Positions 32,515-41,704 of a DNA stretch of 64,000 bases are shown here, one piece after another (the first letter of the stretch is position 1; each line of letters opens with the position of its first letter). The translations under genes were made by a program, and so were the position numbers. Source of the stretch: DASZTV01 sp035547515 (GTDB lineage: Bacteria; Actinomycetota; Actinomycetes; JAFAQI01); contig DASZUS010000086.1 of assembly GCA_035547515.1 (NCBI GenBank), positions 1 through 64,000 on the forward strand, written 5' to 3'. The notes under the pieces are model-generated. The model had not been told where the DNA came from. It saw nothing but the letters and a program-made list of their open reading frames with translations, and did not search any database.

Positions 32515-33519
32515 TCAGAGGCGGCGGTCGACCACGACGTCGCAGAGCGACTCGAGGGCGTCGCGGGCGTCACCCGCGGGGAGGCCGGCGAGTGACTGCC
32601 GGGCGAGGTTTCCCCACTCGCGGGTGACCTGGGCTGCCTCTTCCATCACCTGGTGCTCGCGCAGCCGCTTCAGTACGCCGGCAAGGGCGGCGTCCTCGCT
32701 CAGGTCACCGTCGAGGGCTGCCAGCAGATCCGCGTCATCGGCACGGTGGGCGCGCCGCAACAGCAGCACCGGCAGTGTCGGCACGTGCTCGCGCAGGTCG
32801 GTACCCGGCGTCTTGCCGGACTCGGCGGACTCCGAGGCCACGTCGAGCAGATCGTCGGCGAGCTGGAACGCGATCCCGACGCGCTCGCCCCACTCGGTCA
32901 GCAGATCGGCCTGGTCCCTCGGTACGCCGGAGAGCAGGGCGCCGAACCGCGCGGAGGTGCCGATCAGCGATCCGGTCTTGTCGGCGATCACCTGCAGGTA
33001 GTGCTCGACGGGGTCGTCGCCATCGGCCGGGCCGATGGTCTCATGGATCTGCCCCTGCACCAATCGCCCGAAGGTTTGCGCCTGCAGCCGCACCGCTTCC
33101 GGGCCGAGGTCGGCCAGCACGTCCGAGGCGCGCGCGAACAGGTAGTCGCCGGTGAGGATGGCGATCGAGTTCCCCCACCGGCTGTTCGCGGAGTCGGCGC
33201 CGCGTCGCATGTCCGCCTCGTCCATGACGTCGTCGTGGTAGAGCGTCGCGAGGTGGGTGAGCTCGACCACAACCGCCGCCGGTACGACGCCGGCCGCCGC
33301 CGGGTCGCCGAACTGCGACGCGAGCAGCGTGACGAGGGGACGGAACCGCTTGCCACCCGCGGAGACCAGATGCGTGGCGGCCTCGTTGACGAACCCGTCC
33401 CCGGTCGTGACGGAGTCGAGCAACGCCGCTTCGACCGCGGCCAGCCCGTCGGCCAGCGACGCGTCGAGGGCCGGCGCAATCGTCATGCCGAGCACCCCGG
33501 CGGTGCTCCTGCTGGCCAT
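32515..33519 (-). CDS. All-trans polyprenyl diphosphate synthase
   Basis: A 334-residue (E)-isoprenyl diphosphate synthase. First Asp-rich motif DDVMDEADMRRG (Asp96, 97, 100), second motif DDLLDV (222-226), plus GGKRFRP, HDDVMDEAD context and KTGSLIGTSARFG. The residues before the first motif (ATLYH) are small at -5 and -4, which allows long products. Its place next to nuoN, with menJ and menG at the other end of the nuo operon, suggests it makes the side chain of menaquinone (probably C35-C50), on the cytoplasmic membrane face. It starts 5 bp after the nuoN stop and may be co-transcribed. Confidence 0.93.
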   Translation of the reverse strand: MASRSTAGVLGMTIAPALDASLADGLAAVEAALLDSVTTGDGFVNEAATHLVSAGGKRFRPLVTLLASQFGDPAAAGVVPAAVVVELTHLATLYHDDVMDEADMRRGADSANSRWGNSIAILTGDYLFARASDVLADLGPEAVRLQAQTFGRLVQGQIHETIGPADGDDPVEHYLQVIADKTGSLIGTSARFGALLSGVPRDQADLLTEWGERVGIAFQLADDLLDVASESAESGKTPGTDLREHVPTLPVLLLRRAHRADDADLLAALDGDLSEDAALAGVLKRLREHQVMEEAAQVTREWGNLARQSLAGLPAGDARDALESLCDVVVDRRL

Positions 33520-33524
33520 AGGAC

Positions 33525-35060
33525 TCAGTGGTAGAACGGCACGGCGCGGTTGGCAAGGTCCAGCAGCGGCTGGGGGAAGACACCCAGCAGGACCGTCGCC
33601 GCAACGGCGATCGCGATCGCCCCCGCGGTGCCGCCACCCGGGGTCGCGACCACCGGGCCGTCGGCGACCGGCTCGGTGAAGAACATCATCACGATCACTC
33701 GGACGTAGAAGAACGCCGCCGCCGCGCTCGCGACCACACCCACGACCACCAGCGGCGTCGCGCCTCCGGAGACACCGGCGGAAAAGACCGCGAACTTCCC
33801 GGTGAAGCCGGAGGTCAGCGGGATCCCCGCCAACGCAAGCAGGAACAGCGAGAAGATGCCGCCCACCAGCGGCGAGCGCCGGCCGAGGCCCGCCCAGCGC
33901 GACAGATGCGTCGCCTCGCCGTCAGGGTCGCGGACCAGCGTCAGTGTTCCGAACGCGCCGATCGTCGTCAGCCCGTACGTCAGCAGGTAGAACAGCGTGC
34001 CGGACAAGCCGGACTTGTTGAGCGCGATGACACCGATCAGGATGAAGCCGGCGTGGGCAACCGAGGAGTAGGCGAGCATGCGCTTCACGTCGGTCTGGGT
34101 GACCGCCAGCACGGATCCGACCACCATCGTGAGGATCGCGACCGCCCACGCGACCGGCCGCCACTCCCAGCCCAGCCCGTTGAATGCGACGTAGAACAGC
34201 CGCAGCAGCGCACCGAATGCCGCCACCTTCGTCGCTGCCGCCATGAACGCGGTGATCGGCGTAGGCGCGCCCTGGTAGACGTCCGGGATCCAGGACTGGA
34301 ACGGCGCAGCCCCGACCTTGAAGAGCAGGCCGACCGAGAGCAGTCCGAGGCCGAGGAAGAGCAGGTTGTCGTTGTGCGTGCTCGTCAGCGTCGCGGCCTG
34401 GATGCCGGCGAGCGAGACCGTGTTGGCGTAGCCGTACAGCAGCGCCAGCCCGTACAGGAAGAACGCCGACGAGAACGCGCCGAGCAGGAAGTACTTGACC
34501 GCCGCCTCCTGGCTGAGCAGCCGGCGACGCCGCGCCAGACCGCACATCAGGTACAGCGGCAGGGAAAGCACCTCGAGCGAGACGAACAGGAGCAGCAAGT
34601 CGTTCGCGGCCGGGAACAGCATCATGCCGGTGACCGCGAACATCAGCAGTGGGAAGACCTCGGTCTGCGCGTAACCGGCGGCGACGCTCGCCCGCTCGTC
34701 CGACGATCCCGGCGCTGTCGCCGCCTGGGCGATGAACGCGCCGCCATCGAGACCGGAGGAGCGATCCGAGACGAGCAGGACGCTGCCGATTCCGAGTACG
34801 GCGATGGTCCCTTGCAGGAACAACGCAGGCCCGTCGACCGACACTGCAGTGTCCGCGGTGATCGTGTGTGTGCCTGCCAGGACCGCGACCGCGACCAGCG
34901 AGCCGATCAGCCCGAGCAGCGCGACGCCGGTCTGCACCGGCCAGCGCAGCCGGCGGGGAACGAAGGCGTCGACCAGGACCCCGACGACTGCTGCGATGCC
35001 CGGGATCAGGATCGGCGAGAGCGCGGAGTACGCGATCGACGGGGAGTGGAAGTCGCTCAC
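33525..35060 (-). CDS. nuoN: NADH-quinone oxidoreductase subunit N
   Basis: A 511-residue antiporter-like membrane subunit with about 14 spans. The proton-channel residues are in the usual context (SLEVLSLPLYLMCGL with the key Glu, KVGAAPFQSWIPDVYQGAPT with the key Lys). About 30 residues between spans 3 and 5 (SGLDGGAFIAQAATAPGSSD) form an extra loop. The ATG overlaps the nuoM stop (ATGA). Last gene of the nuo operon. Confidence 0.96.
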   Translation of the reverse strand: MSDFHSPSIAYSALSPILIPGIAAVVGVLVDAFVPRRLRWPVQTGVALLGLIGSLVAVAVLAGTHTITADTAVSVDGPALFLQGTIAVLGIGSVLLVSDRSSGLDGGAFIAQAATAPGSSDERASVAAGYAQTEVFPLLMFAVTGMMLFPAANDLLLLFVSLEVLSLPLYLMCGLARRRRLLSQEAAVKYFLLGAFSSAFFLYGLALLYGYANTVSLAGIQAATLTSTHNDNLLFLGLGLLSVGLLFKVGAAPFQSWIPDVYQGAPTPITAFMAAATKVAAFGALLRLFYVAFNGLGWEWRPVAWAVAILTMVVGSVLAVTQTDVKRMLAYSSVAHAGFILIGVIALNKSGLSGTLFYLLTYGLTTIGAFGTLTLVRDPDGEATHLSRWAGLGRRSPLVGGIFSLFLLALAGIPLTSGFTGKFAVFSAGVSGGATPLVVVGVVASAAAAFFYVRVIVMMFFTEPVADGPVVATPGGGTAGAIAIAVAATVLLGVFPQPLLDLANRAVPFYH

Positions 35061-36748
35061 TGGTTGCTGCTCCCGCTCACTGGCTTGAGGCCGACCGGAC
35101 AGCTCACGCCGGTCGTAGTGATGGTCAACGTGGATGAGTAGGCGCCGCCCGTCGACCCGACGCTCTTGCAGACCAACGCCGCGGTGGGCAGCGGGTCATG
35201 CGTGCGCACCACGGAGTTGGTGCGCTGCACGGAGGGGTTGATCCGATCCAGCAGCGCCCTCGGGAACAAGCCGAGGAAGACAATCGCGACCATGATCGGC
35301 GCGATCACCCAGGCCTCGCGGAAGTCCAGGTCGCGGAAGTCCTCGACCGCTCGCGCTACCGGACCGTGCACCGTGCGCTGCACCGTCCAGAGGATGTAGA
35401 GCGCGGTCAGCACGATGCCGGCGATCGCCACGACGGCGAACCAGCGGTGGACGGTGAAGGTCCCGACCAGGACCAGGAACTCGCTGATGAAGGTCGACAG
35501 GCCGGGCAGCGCCAGCGCGGACAGGCCGGCGAGGAGCACCATCGCGCCGAGCCACGGCGCGACCTTCGCGACGCCGCCGAAGTCGTCGACCATCCGCGAC
35601 CCGCGACGCGAGGCAAGGAAGCCCACCACGAGGAACAGCGCACCGGTCGAGAAACCGTGGTTGACCATGTACAGCGTCGCGCCGGACCCGCCCTGCGTCG
35701 TGAACGCGAAGACGCCGAGTGCGATGAAGCCGAAGTGCGACACCGAGGAGTAGGCGACTAGCCGCTTCATGTCCTTCTGGCCGATCGCGACGAGCGCGCC
35801 GTAGAGGATGCCCGCCACGCACAACCCGAGGACGTACGGCGCGAACAGCTTCGACGCGTACGGGAACAGCGGGATGCAGTAGCGCATGAAGCCGAAGGTG
35901 CCGACCTTGTCCAGCACGCCGACCAGCATCACCGCCGTTCCGGTCGGCGCCTCGCTTGCGGCATCCGGCAGCCAGGTGTGGAACGGCCACAGCGGGGCCT
36001 TGATCGCGAACGCGATGAAGAATCCGAGGAACAGCGCGATCTGCTCGTTGTGCGAGATGTGCACGTTGTTGAGCAGCACCCGGTAGTCGAAGGTCCCGTG
36101 TCCGAGCTGGTGGGACGAGGTGACGTACAGGCCGATCACCGCGACCAGCATCAGCAGGCCGCCGACCAGCGAGTACAGCAGGAACTTCACCGCGGCATAT
36201 GACCGGCGCGCGCCGCCGAAAGCCCCGATGAGGAAGTACATCGGGATGAGCATTGCTTCGAACAGGACGTAGAAGAAGAACACGTCGAGCGAGCCGAACA
36301 CCCCGATGACCAGGGTCTCGGTGGCGAGCAGGAGCGAGAAGAACAACCGCGGTCCGCGCCCGCGCTCCAGCTCGATGTCCTCGGCGCTCTCCAGCGGCAG
36401 CATGCCGCGGTCGGCGTCGTGCCACGAGGCGAGCACGCAGATCGGCGCCAGGGCGGTCGTCATCAGGATCAACGCAAGCGCGATCCCGTCGACGCCAACC
36501 GCGTAGTGAGCGCCGAACGCCTTGATCCAGGTGTAGTCCTGTGTGAACTGGAACGACGTGCCGTGCACCTTGTAGTCGACCGCCATCGCGATCGACGCCG
36601 CAAACGTGACGATCGAGGCCACGAGCGCGACGGCGCGAGCCTCGCGCTCACGCGCGCGCGGCAGGGCCAAGATCGCGAGGATTCCGACGAGTGGGATCGC
36701 ACCAAGGACCGACACCCAAGGGAACCCGTGGTTGACCAGCGGAGTCAT
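35057..36748 (-). CDS. nuoM: NADH-quinone oxidoreductase subunit M
   Basis: A 563-residue antiporter-like subunit, about 14 membrane spans. Functional residues are recognisable in FYVLFEAMLIPMYFLIGAF and KAPLWPFHTWLPDAASEAPT. Beyond the last span (about residue 500) there is an additional tail of about 60 residues with two cysteines (LVCKSVGS and VSCPVGLK) and a Thr/Ser-rich stretch, not part of the usual NuoM. Starts 7 bp after nuoL. Confidence 0.96.
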   Translation of the reverse strand: MTPLVNHGFPWVSVLGAIPLVGILAILALPRAREREARAVALVASIVTFAASIAMAVDYKVHGTSFQFTQDYTWIKAFGAHYAVGVDGIALALILMTTALAPICVLASWHDADRGMLPLESAEDIELERGRGPRLFFSLLLATETLVIGVFGSLDVFFFYVLFEAMLIPMYFLIGAFGGARRSYAAVKFLLYSLVGGLLMLVAVIGLYVTSSHQLGHGTFDYRVLLNNVHISHNEQIALFLGFFIAFAIKAPLWPFHTWLPDAASEAPTGTAVMLVGVLDKVGTFGFMRYCIPLFPYASKLFAPYVLGLCVAGILYGALVAIGQKDMKRLVAYSSVSHFGFIALGVFAFTTQGGSGATLYMVNHGFSTGALFLVVGFLASRRGSRMVDDFGGVAKVAPWLGAMVLLAGLSALALPGLSTFISEFLVLVGTFTVHRWFAVVAIAGIVLTALYILWTVQRTVHGPVARAVEDFRDLDFREAWVIAPIMVAIVFLGLFPRALLDRINPSVQRTNSVVRTHDPLPTAALVCKSVGSTGGAYSSTLTITTTGVSCPVGLKPVSGSSNQ

Positions 36749-36755
36749 CGCAACC

Positions 36756-38711
36756 TCACCCCACCCTCATCAGGACGAGGCTGGCGGCGATGGCGAAGGC
36801 GCCGATCAGCATCGACAGCGCATACGAGCGGACGAAGCCGGTCTGGGTACGGCGCAACCTCGCGCTCGTGCCTCCGACGACCGCGGCGAGACCGTTGACC
36901 ACGCCGTCCACCCCTCGGTTGTCGAAGAACACCAGCGCCCGCGTGAGGTAGGCCCCCGGACGCATCAGCAGTCCTTCGTTGATGGCGTCTCCGTAGAGCG
37001 AGCGGCGTGCCGCCTTCGTCGCGACCGTCACCTTGGTCGGCGGCTCGGCCGGCACGGGCTTGCGACCGACGAGCCACCAGGCGGCGGCGACGCCACCGAG
37101 TACGACGGCGAGCGTGATGATGCTGAGCACGACGGGCGAGATGGTGTGCGCACCCTTCTCGATGCTGCCGCCGACGCTCGGCTCGAGGAAGTGCTGCAGC
37201 GATCCGCCCAGGACGAGCAGGAACCCGACGACGAGCGAGCCGGCGGCCAGGATCGCCATCGGCACGAGCATGACCTTCGGCGACTCGTGCGGATGGACAT
37301 CCCGCGGCCACCGCTTGTTGCCGAAGAACGTCATGACCATGAGCCGGGTCATGTAGAACGCGGTGAGGCCTGCGCCCGCGATGGCGATGGCGCCGAACAG
37401 GTCGCCGGTGACGCCGCCCTTGTCGAGCGCGGCCTCGACGATCTTGTCCTTCGAGAAGAAGCCCGAGAACGGGATCATCCCGATGATCGCGAGGTAGCCG
37501 AAGCCAAAGGTCACGAACGTGATGGGCATGACCTTGCGCAGCCCGCCGTAGCGGCGCATGTTCACTTCGTCGTTGTTGCCGTGCATCACCGAGCCGGCGC
37601 CGAGGAACATGTTGGCCTTGAAGAAGCCGTGCGTCAGCAGGTGCATGATGCCGATCGCGTAGACGCCGGGGCCGAAGCCGACCGCCAGCATCATGTAGCC
37701 GATCTGGCTCATGGTCGAGGCGGCGAGGACCTTCTTGATGTCGTCGTAGGCGCAGCCGATGATCGCGCCCATCACCAGCGTCGTTGCGCCGACGATCTCC
37801 ACCGCGAGCCGGGCGTGCGGCGCCAGGTCGTAGATGGTGCCGGAGCGGGCGACCAGGTAAACGCCGGCGGTGACCATCGTCGCCGCGTGGATCAGCGCCG
37901 ACACCGGGGTCGGCCCCTCCATCGCGTCCAGCAGCCAGGACTGCAGCGGAGCCTGGGCGCTCTTGCCGCACGCTCCGAGCAGCAGCATGAGACCGATCGC
38001 GGTGAGCGTCCCGGAGTGCACCCCGGGGCCGCCGGCGCGGGTGAAGACACCCGCGAACGAGAACGTGCCGAAGGTCGTGAACATCAGCATGATCGCGATC
38101 GACAGGCCGACGTCACCGACGCGGTTGACCAGGAACGCCTTCTTGGCCGCGACCGCGGCGCTCGGCTTGTGCGACCAGAACCCGATCAGCAGGTACGACG
38201 CGAGGCCGACTCCCTCCCAGCCGACGTAGAGCAGCAGGTAGTTGTCGGCGAGGACCAGTGTGAGCATCGCCGCGACGAACAGGTTCAGCTCGCCGAAGAA
38301 GCGACGCCGGTCCGGGTCGTGCTCCATGTAGCCGATCGAGTAGATGTGGATCAGCGACCCGACACCCGTGATCAGCAGCACGAAGACGATCGACAGCGGA
38401 TCGAGCAGTACGGCGACGTCGGCGTGGAACCCGGCGACCGGCACCCAGGTCCACAGATGCTGGTCGAGCTGGCGGCTCTGCCCGCCGTCGCGTCCGATCA
38501 GCGCGAAGAACTCGATCACCGCGATGACGAACGACGCGATGGGTGCCGCCGTACCCAGCAAGTGGCCCCACGAGTTGGTCCGCCGGCCGCCGAGCAGCAG
38601 CACCGCGGCGCTGGCCGCGGGCAGCAGGATCAGCAGGAAGGTGAGGTCGAAGACGCCGCTCGTGTGCACGTACGACGTGCTCGGCACGGCGATGCTCTGC
38701 GAAAGAAACAT
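36756..38711 (-). CDS. nuoL: NADH-quinone oxidoreductase subunit L
   Basis: A 651-residue subunit, the largest proton-pumping antiporter-like protein of complex I, with the long lateral helix at its C-terminal end. Motifs: LLYVGWEGVGLASYLLIGFW (key Glu), KSAQAPLQSWLLDAMEGPTP (key Lys), HAATMVTAGVYLVAR, and LTHGFFKANMFLGAGSVMH. Length is normal. It follows nuoK by 13 bp. Confidence 0.97.
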   Translation of the reverse strand: MFLSQSIAVPSTSYVHTSGVFDLTFLLILLPAASAAVLLLGGRRTNSWGHLLGTAAPIASFVIAVIEFFALIGRDGGQSRQLDQHLWTWVPVAGFHADVAVLLDPLSIVFVLLITGVGSLIHIYSIGYMEHDPDRRRFFGELNLFVAAMLTLVLADNYLLLYVGWEGVGLASYLLIGFWSHKPSAAVAAKKAFLVNRVGDVGLSIAIMLMFTTFGTFSFAGVFTRAGGPGVHSGTLTAIGLMLLLGACGKSAQAPLQSWLLDAMEGPTPVSALIHAATMVTAGVYLVARSGTIYDLAPHARLAVEIVGATTLVMGAIIGCAYDDIKKVLAASTMSQIGYMMLAVGFGPGVYAIGIMHLLTHGFFKANMFLGAGSVMHGNNDEVNMRRYGGLRKVMPITFVTFGFGYLAIIGMIPFSGFFSKDKIVEAALDKGGVTGDLFGAIAIAGAGLTAFYMTRLMVMTFFGNKRWPRDVHPHESPKVMLVPMAILAAGSLVVGFLLVLGGSLQHFLEPSVGGSIEKGAHTISPVVLSIITLAVVLGGVAAAWWLVGRKPVPAEPPTKVTVATKAARRSLYGDAINEGLLMRPGAYLTRALVFFDNRGVDGVVNGLAAVVGGTSARLRRTQTGFVRSYALSMLIGAFAIAASLVLMRVG

Positions 38712-38724
38712 GTCTCCCCGGGCC

Positions 38725-39024
38725 TCAGTACTTAAGGAGGTTCGCGTCGTCGACGGAGGCGGACCGCCGGGACCGGAAGATGGACATGATGATCGCGAGG
38801 CCGATCACGACCTCGGCGGCGGCGACCACCATCACGAAGAACGCGATGATCTGGCCGTCGAGGCTGCCGTTCATGCGCGAGAAGGTCACCAGCGAGAGGT
38901 TGACCGCGTTGAGCATCAGCTCGACGCACATGAACACGACGATCGCGTTGCGGCGCACCAGCACGCCGACCGCGCCGATCGTGAACAGGACCGCCGACAG
39001 GTACAGGTAGTAGGAGACGTGCAT
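38725..39024 (-). CDS. nuoK: NADH-quinone oxidoreductase subunit K
   Basis: A 99-residue three-span subunit. The start is the ATG at 39024, 4 bp after nuoJ, giving the usual NuoK length; the open frame extends into nuoJ but that part is not protein-like. Conserved membrane carboxylates appear in FMCVELMLNAVNLSLV and AAAEVVIGLAII. It takes part in proton translocation near the quinone channel. Confidence 0.96.
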   Translation of the reverse strand: MHVSYYLYLSAVLFTIGAVGVLVRRNAIVVFMCVELMLNAVNLSLVTFSRMNGSLDGQIIAFFVMVVAAAEVVIGLAIIMSIFRSRRSASVDDANLLKY

Positions 39025-39028
39025 CGCG

Positions 39029-39805
39029 TTAGGCCCCCAGCTCCGGGTCCTCGTGGCGCGGCTGGGCCGCCGACACCTGCAGGTACTCGGGGACGCTGAG
39101 CGTGGCGATCGTGCCGTCGGGCAGCAGTGCCGGAGTGTCGATCGCGTCGTGGTCGGCGTAGACGCCCGGGCCCGGCAGCGGGGCGATCGCGGCGCCTCCG
39201 CGGGCGGCACGCATCTGCATCCGCTCGAGCTGCGAGAGCCGTCGCGTCGTCGACTCGCGGTGGGCGAGAACCATCGCTCCCAGACCGGCCGTGATCAGCA
39301 GGGCGCTGGTCGCCTCGAACGCGAAGACGTAGCGGCTGAACAGCAGCTGCGCGATCGCGGTGACGTTGCCCTTGCCGGCCTCGGCCGCGACGACACCCTT
39401 CGGGTGGAAGCTGCCGACCGCGCCGTCAATCGCCGCGAGCAGCAGGATCGCGAACGCGATGCCGATGGCGCCTGCGGCGATCCGTTGGCCGCGCAACGTC
39501 TCGATCAAGGAGTCCGTCGAGTCCACGCCGATCAGCATCAGCACGAACAGGAACAGCATCAGGACAGCGCCGGTGTAGACGACCACCTGTACGACGGCGA
39601 GGAACGGCGCGTTCTCCGCCGTGTAGAACGCCGCGAGGCAGAGCATCACGACCGCGAGCATCATCGCCGCGTGCACCGCGCTTCGCGCGAGCACCAACCC
39701 GACCGCCGCGATCGTGGCGATCGGCGCGAGCAGCCAGAACAGCCACGCCTCGTGCAGCGTGGCCGGCGCGCCGCTGCTGGCGGCCGCGACCAGCATCGGC
39801 GTCAC
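39029..39805 (-). CDS. nuoJ: NADH-quinone oxidoreductase subunit J
   Basis: A 258-residue subunit with five spans in the first 190 residues (VVMLCLAAFYTAENAPFLAV and VVQVVVYTGAVLMLFLFVLM are typical). After the last span there is a soluble C-terminal extension of about 70 residues (Arg-rich, then Pro/Asp-rich, ending PRHEDPELGA), which I do not see in the short enterobacterial NuoJ. ATG overlaps the nuoI stop. Confidence 0.95.
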   Translation of the reverse strand: MTPMLVAAASSGAPATLHEAWLFWLLAPIATIAAVGLVLARSAVHAAMMLAVVMLCLAAFYTAENAPFLAVVQVVVYTGAVLMLFLFVLMLIGVDSTDSLIETLRGQRIAAGAIGIAFAILLLAAIDGAVGSFHPKGVVAAEAGKGNVTAIAQLLFSRYVFAFEATSALLITAGLGAMVLAHRESTTRRLSQLERMQMRAARGGAAIAPLPGPGVYADHDAIDTPALLPDGTIATLSVPEYLQVSAAQPRHEDPELGA

Positions 39806-40389
39806 TGGTCGTGCTCCTTGGTCGTCGCGGGCTCGGACGCGCGTACGTAGTAGGCCTTCTCGTCGTCGCCCAGACGCATCGGGTGCGGCGGCGCCTCCAT
39901 GCCGGGCAGCAGCGGCGCGAGGAGCTGGTCCTTGGTGAAGATCAGGTCCTGGCGGCTGTCGTCAGCGAGCTCGTACTCGTTGCTCATCGTCAGCGCCCGC
40001 GTCGGGCACGCCTCGATGCACAATCCGCAGAAGATGCAGCGCAGGTAGTTGATCTGGTAGACCGCGCCGTATCGCTCACCCGGGGAGAACCGGGCGTCTT
40101 CGGTGTTGTCGCCACCCTCGACGTAGATCGCGTCGGCCGGGCACGCCCATGCGCACAGCTCGCAGCCGACGCACTTCTCGAGACCATCCGGGTGCCGGTT
40201 GAGGACGTGGCGACCGTGGTAGCGCGGGGCGGTCGGCCGCTTGTCCTCCGGGTACTCCTCGGTGACGGTCTTCTTGAACATCGTGGACAACGTCACGCCG
40301 AAGCCGGCAACCGGGGCGACCGCGTCCTTCAACGGGTTCGACCGCGGACGGTCTTTGGACTCGGTACGACGCTCAATCTCGTCAGGCAT
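39802..40389 (-). CDS. nuoI: NADH-quinone oxidoreductase subunit I
   Basis: A 195-residue ferredoxin-like subunit carrying clusters N6a and N6b: CVGCELCAWACP and CIFCGLCIEACP. An N-terminal amphipathic segment (FGVTLSTMFKKTVTEEYPED) attaches it to the membrane arm. It overlaps nuoH by 8 bp and nuoJ by 4 bp. A shorter paralogue lies at 28149-28508. Confidence 0.97.
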   Translation of the reverse strand: MPDEIERRTESKDRPRSNPLKDAVAPVAGFGVTLSTMFKKTVTEEYPEDKRPTAPRYHGRHVLNRHPDGLEKCVGCELCAWACPADAIYVEGGDNTEDARFSPGERYGAVYQINYLRCIFCGLCIEACPTRALTMSNEYELADDSRQDLIFTKDQLLAPLLPGMEAPPHPMRLGDDEKAYYVRASEPATTKEHDQ

Positions 40390-41704
40390 CGAGCACCTCC
40401 GTCGGGTCGGCTGGGACAGCGGCCTTGGCGAGCTCGACCGGAGAAGCGCCGGTCAGGACCGGGATCGGGTAGGAGCCGCGCTGACTCTGCTCGGCGGCCT
40501 CGCGGCGTACCTCTTCTTCCCGCGCCGCGCGGTTGAGCCGCGCCTCGGTGACGAAGGACCAGATCAGCACGATCACCGCGATCGGGATGCCGACCCACAT
40601 CAGGGTGGTCAGGCGGCTCTTGCCCTCGTTGGTCAGCTCGCGGAATGCCGCGACCACCATGATCCAGACGAGGCTGAACGGGATGAGCACCTTCCAGCCC
40701 AGCCGCATGAACTGGTCGTAACGAAGCCGTGGCAGCGTCGCGCGCAACCAGATGAAGGTGAACAACAGCAGCAGCAGCTTGCCGAGGAACCACAGGACCG
40801 GCCACCAACCGTGGTTGAGCTGGTCGTGATTGATCAGCGAGAGCGGCCAGGGCGCCCGCCAGCCGCCGAGGAACAGCGTCGTCGCAATCGCGCTGACCGT
40901 CGTCACGTTGATGTACTCCGCAAGGAAGAACATCGCGAACTTCAGCGACGAGTACTCCGTGTGGAAGCCGGCGACCAGCTCGCTCTCGGCCTCCGGGAGG
41001 TCGAACGGCGCGCGGTTCGTCTCGCCGACCATCGAGACCAGGTACATCAGGAACGATGGGATCAGCGGCAGCGCGTACCAGAGCTTGTGCTGCGAGGACA
41101 CGATGTCCGACGTCGACAGCGAGCCGGAGTAGAGGAAGACCGCCGCGAGCGACAGGCCCATCGCGACTTCGTAGGAGATGACCTGCGCCGCCGAGCGGAG
41201 CGCGCCGAGCACCGGGTACGGCGACTGGCTCGACCAGCCGGCGAGCACGATGCCGTAGACGCCGATCGAGGCCATCGCGAGGTAGAACAGGACCGCGACC
41301 GGAAGGTCGGTGATCTGCAGTGGCGTGTGGTGGCCGAAGATCGAGACCTCAGGGCCAACCGGGATGACCGCGAATGACAGGAACGCCGGGATGCTCGCGA
41401 TGATCGGCGCCAGGATGTAGAGCGGCTTGTCGACGATCGCCGGGATCAGGTCTTCCTTCAGCGCTAGCTTGATGCCGTCGGCGAGGCCCTGGACCATGCC
41501 GAACGGGCCGACCCGGTTCGGGCCGGGCCGCGCCTGCATCCGGCCGATGATGCGGCGCTCGCCCCAGATCATCAGCAGCGTCGTCACGACCAGGAAGCCG
41601 AAGATGATGACGCACTTGAGCAGCGTCAGCCACCACGGGTCGTTGCCGAAGGCACCGAGCTGGCTCGCCGCCTCGGCCGGTCGCGCTATCTCGAAGGCCT
41701 TCAT
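40382..41704 (-). CDS. nuoH: NADH-quinone oxidoreductase subunit H
   Basis: A 440-residue membrane subunit that forms much of the quinone chamber. Signature regions: ERRIIGRMQARPGPNRVGPF, GLADGIKLALKEDLIP, and the Glu-rich loop ETNRAPFDLPEAESELVAGF. Eight or nine spans. A soluble C-terminal tail of about 55 residues follows the last span. The ATG shares a base with the nuoG stop. Confidence 0.97.
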   Translation of the reverse strand: MKAFEIARPAEAASQLGAFGNDPWWLTLLKCVIIFGFLVVTTLLMIWGERRIIGRMQARPGPNRVGPFGMVQGLADGIKLALKEDLIPAIVDKPLYILAPIIASIPAFLSFAVIPVGPEVSIFGHHTPLQITDLPVAVLFYLAMASIGVYGIVLAGWSSQSPYPVLGALRSAAQVISYEVAMGLSLAAVFLYSGSLSTSDIVSSQHKLWYALPLIPSFLMYLVSMVGETNRAPFDLPEAESELVAGFHTEYSSLKFAMFFLAEYINVTTVSAIATTLFLGGWRAPWPLSLINHDQLNHGWWPVLWFLGKLLLLLFTFIWLRATLPRLRYDQFMRLGWKVLIPFSLVWIMVVAAFRELTNEGKSRLTTLMWVGIPIAVIVLIWSFVTEARLNRAAREEEVRREAAEQSQRGSYPIPVLTGASPVELAKAAVPADPTEVLDA

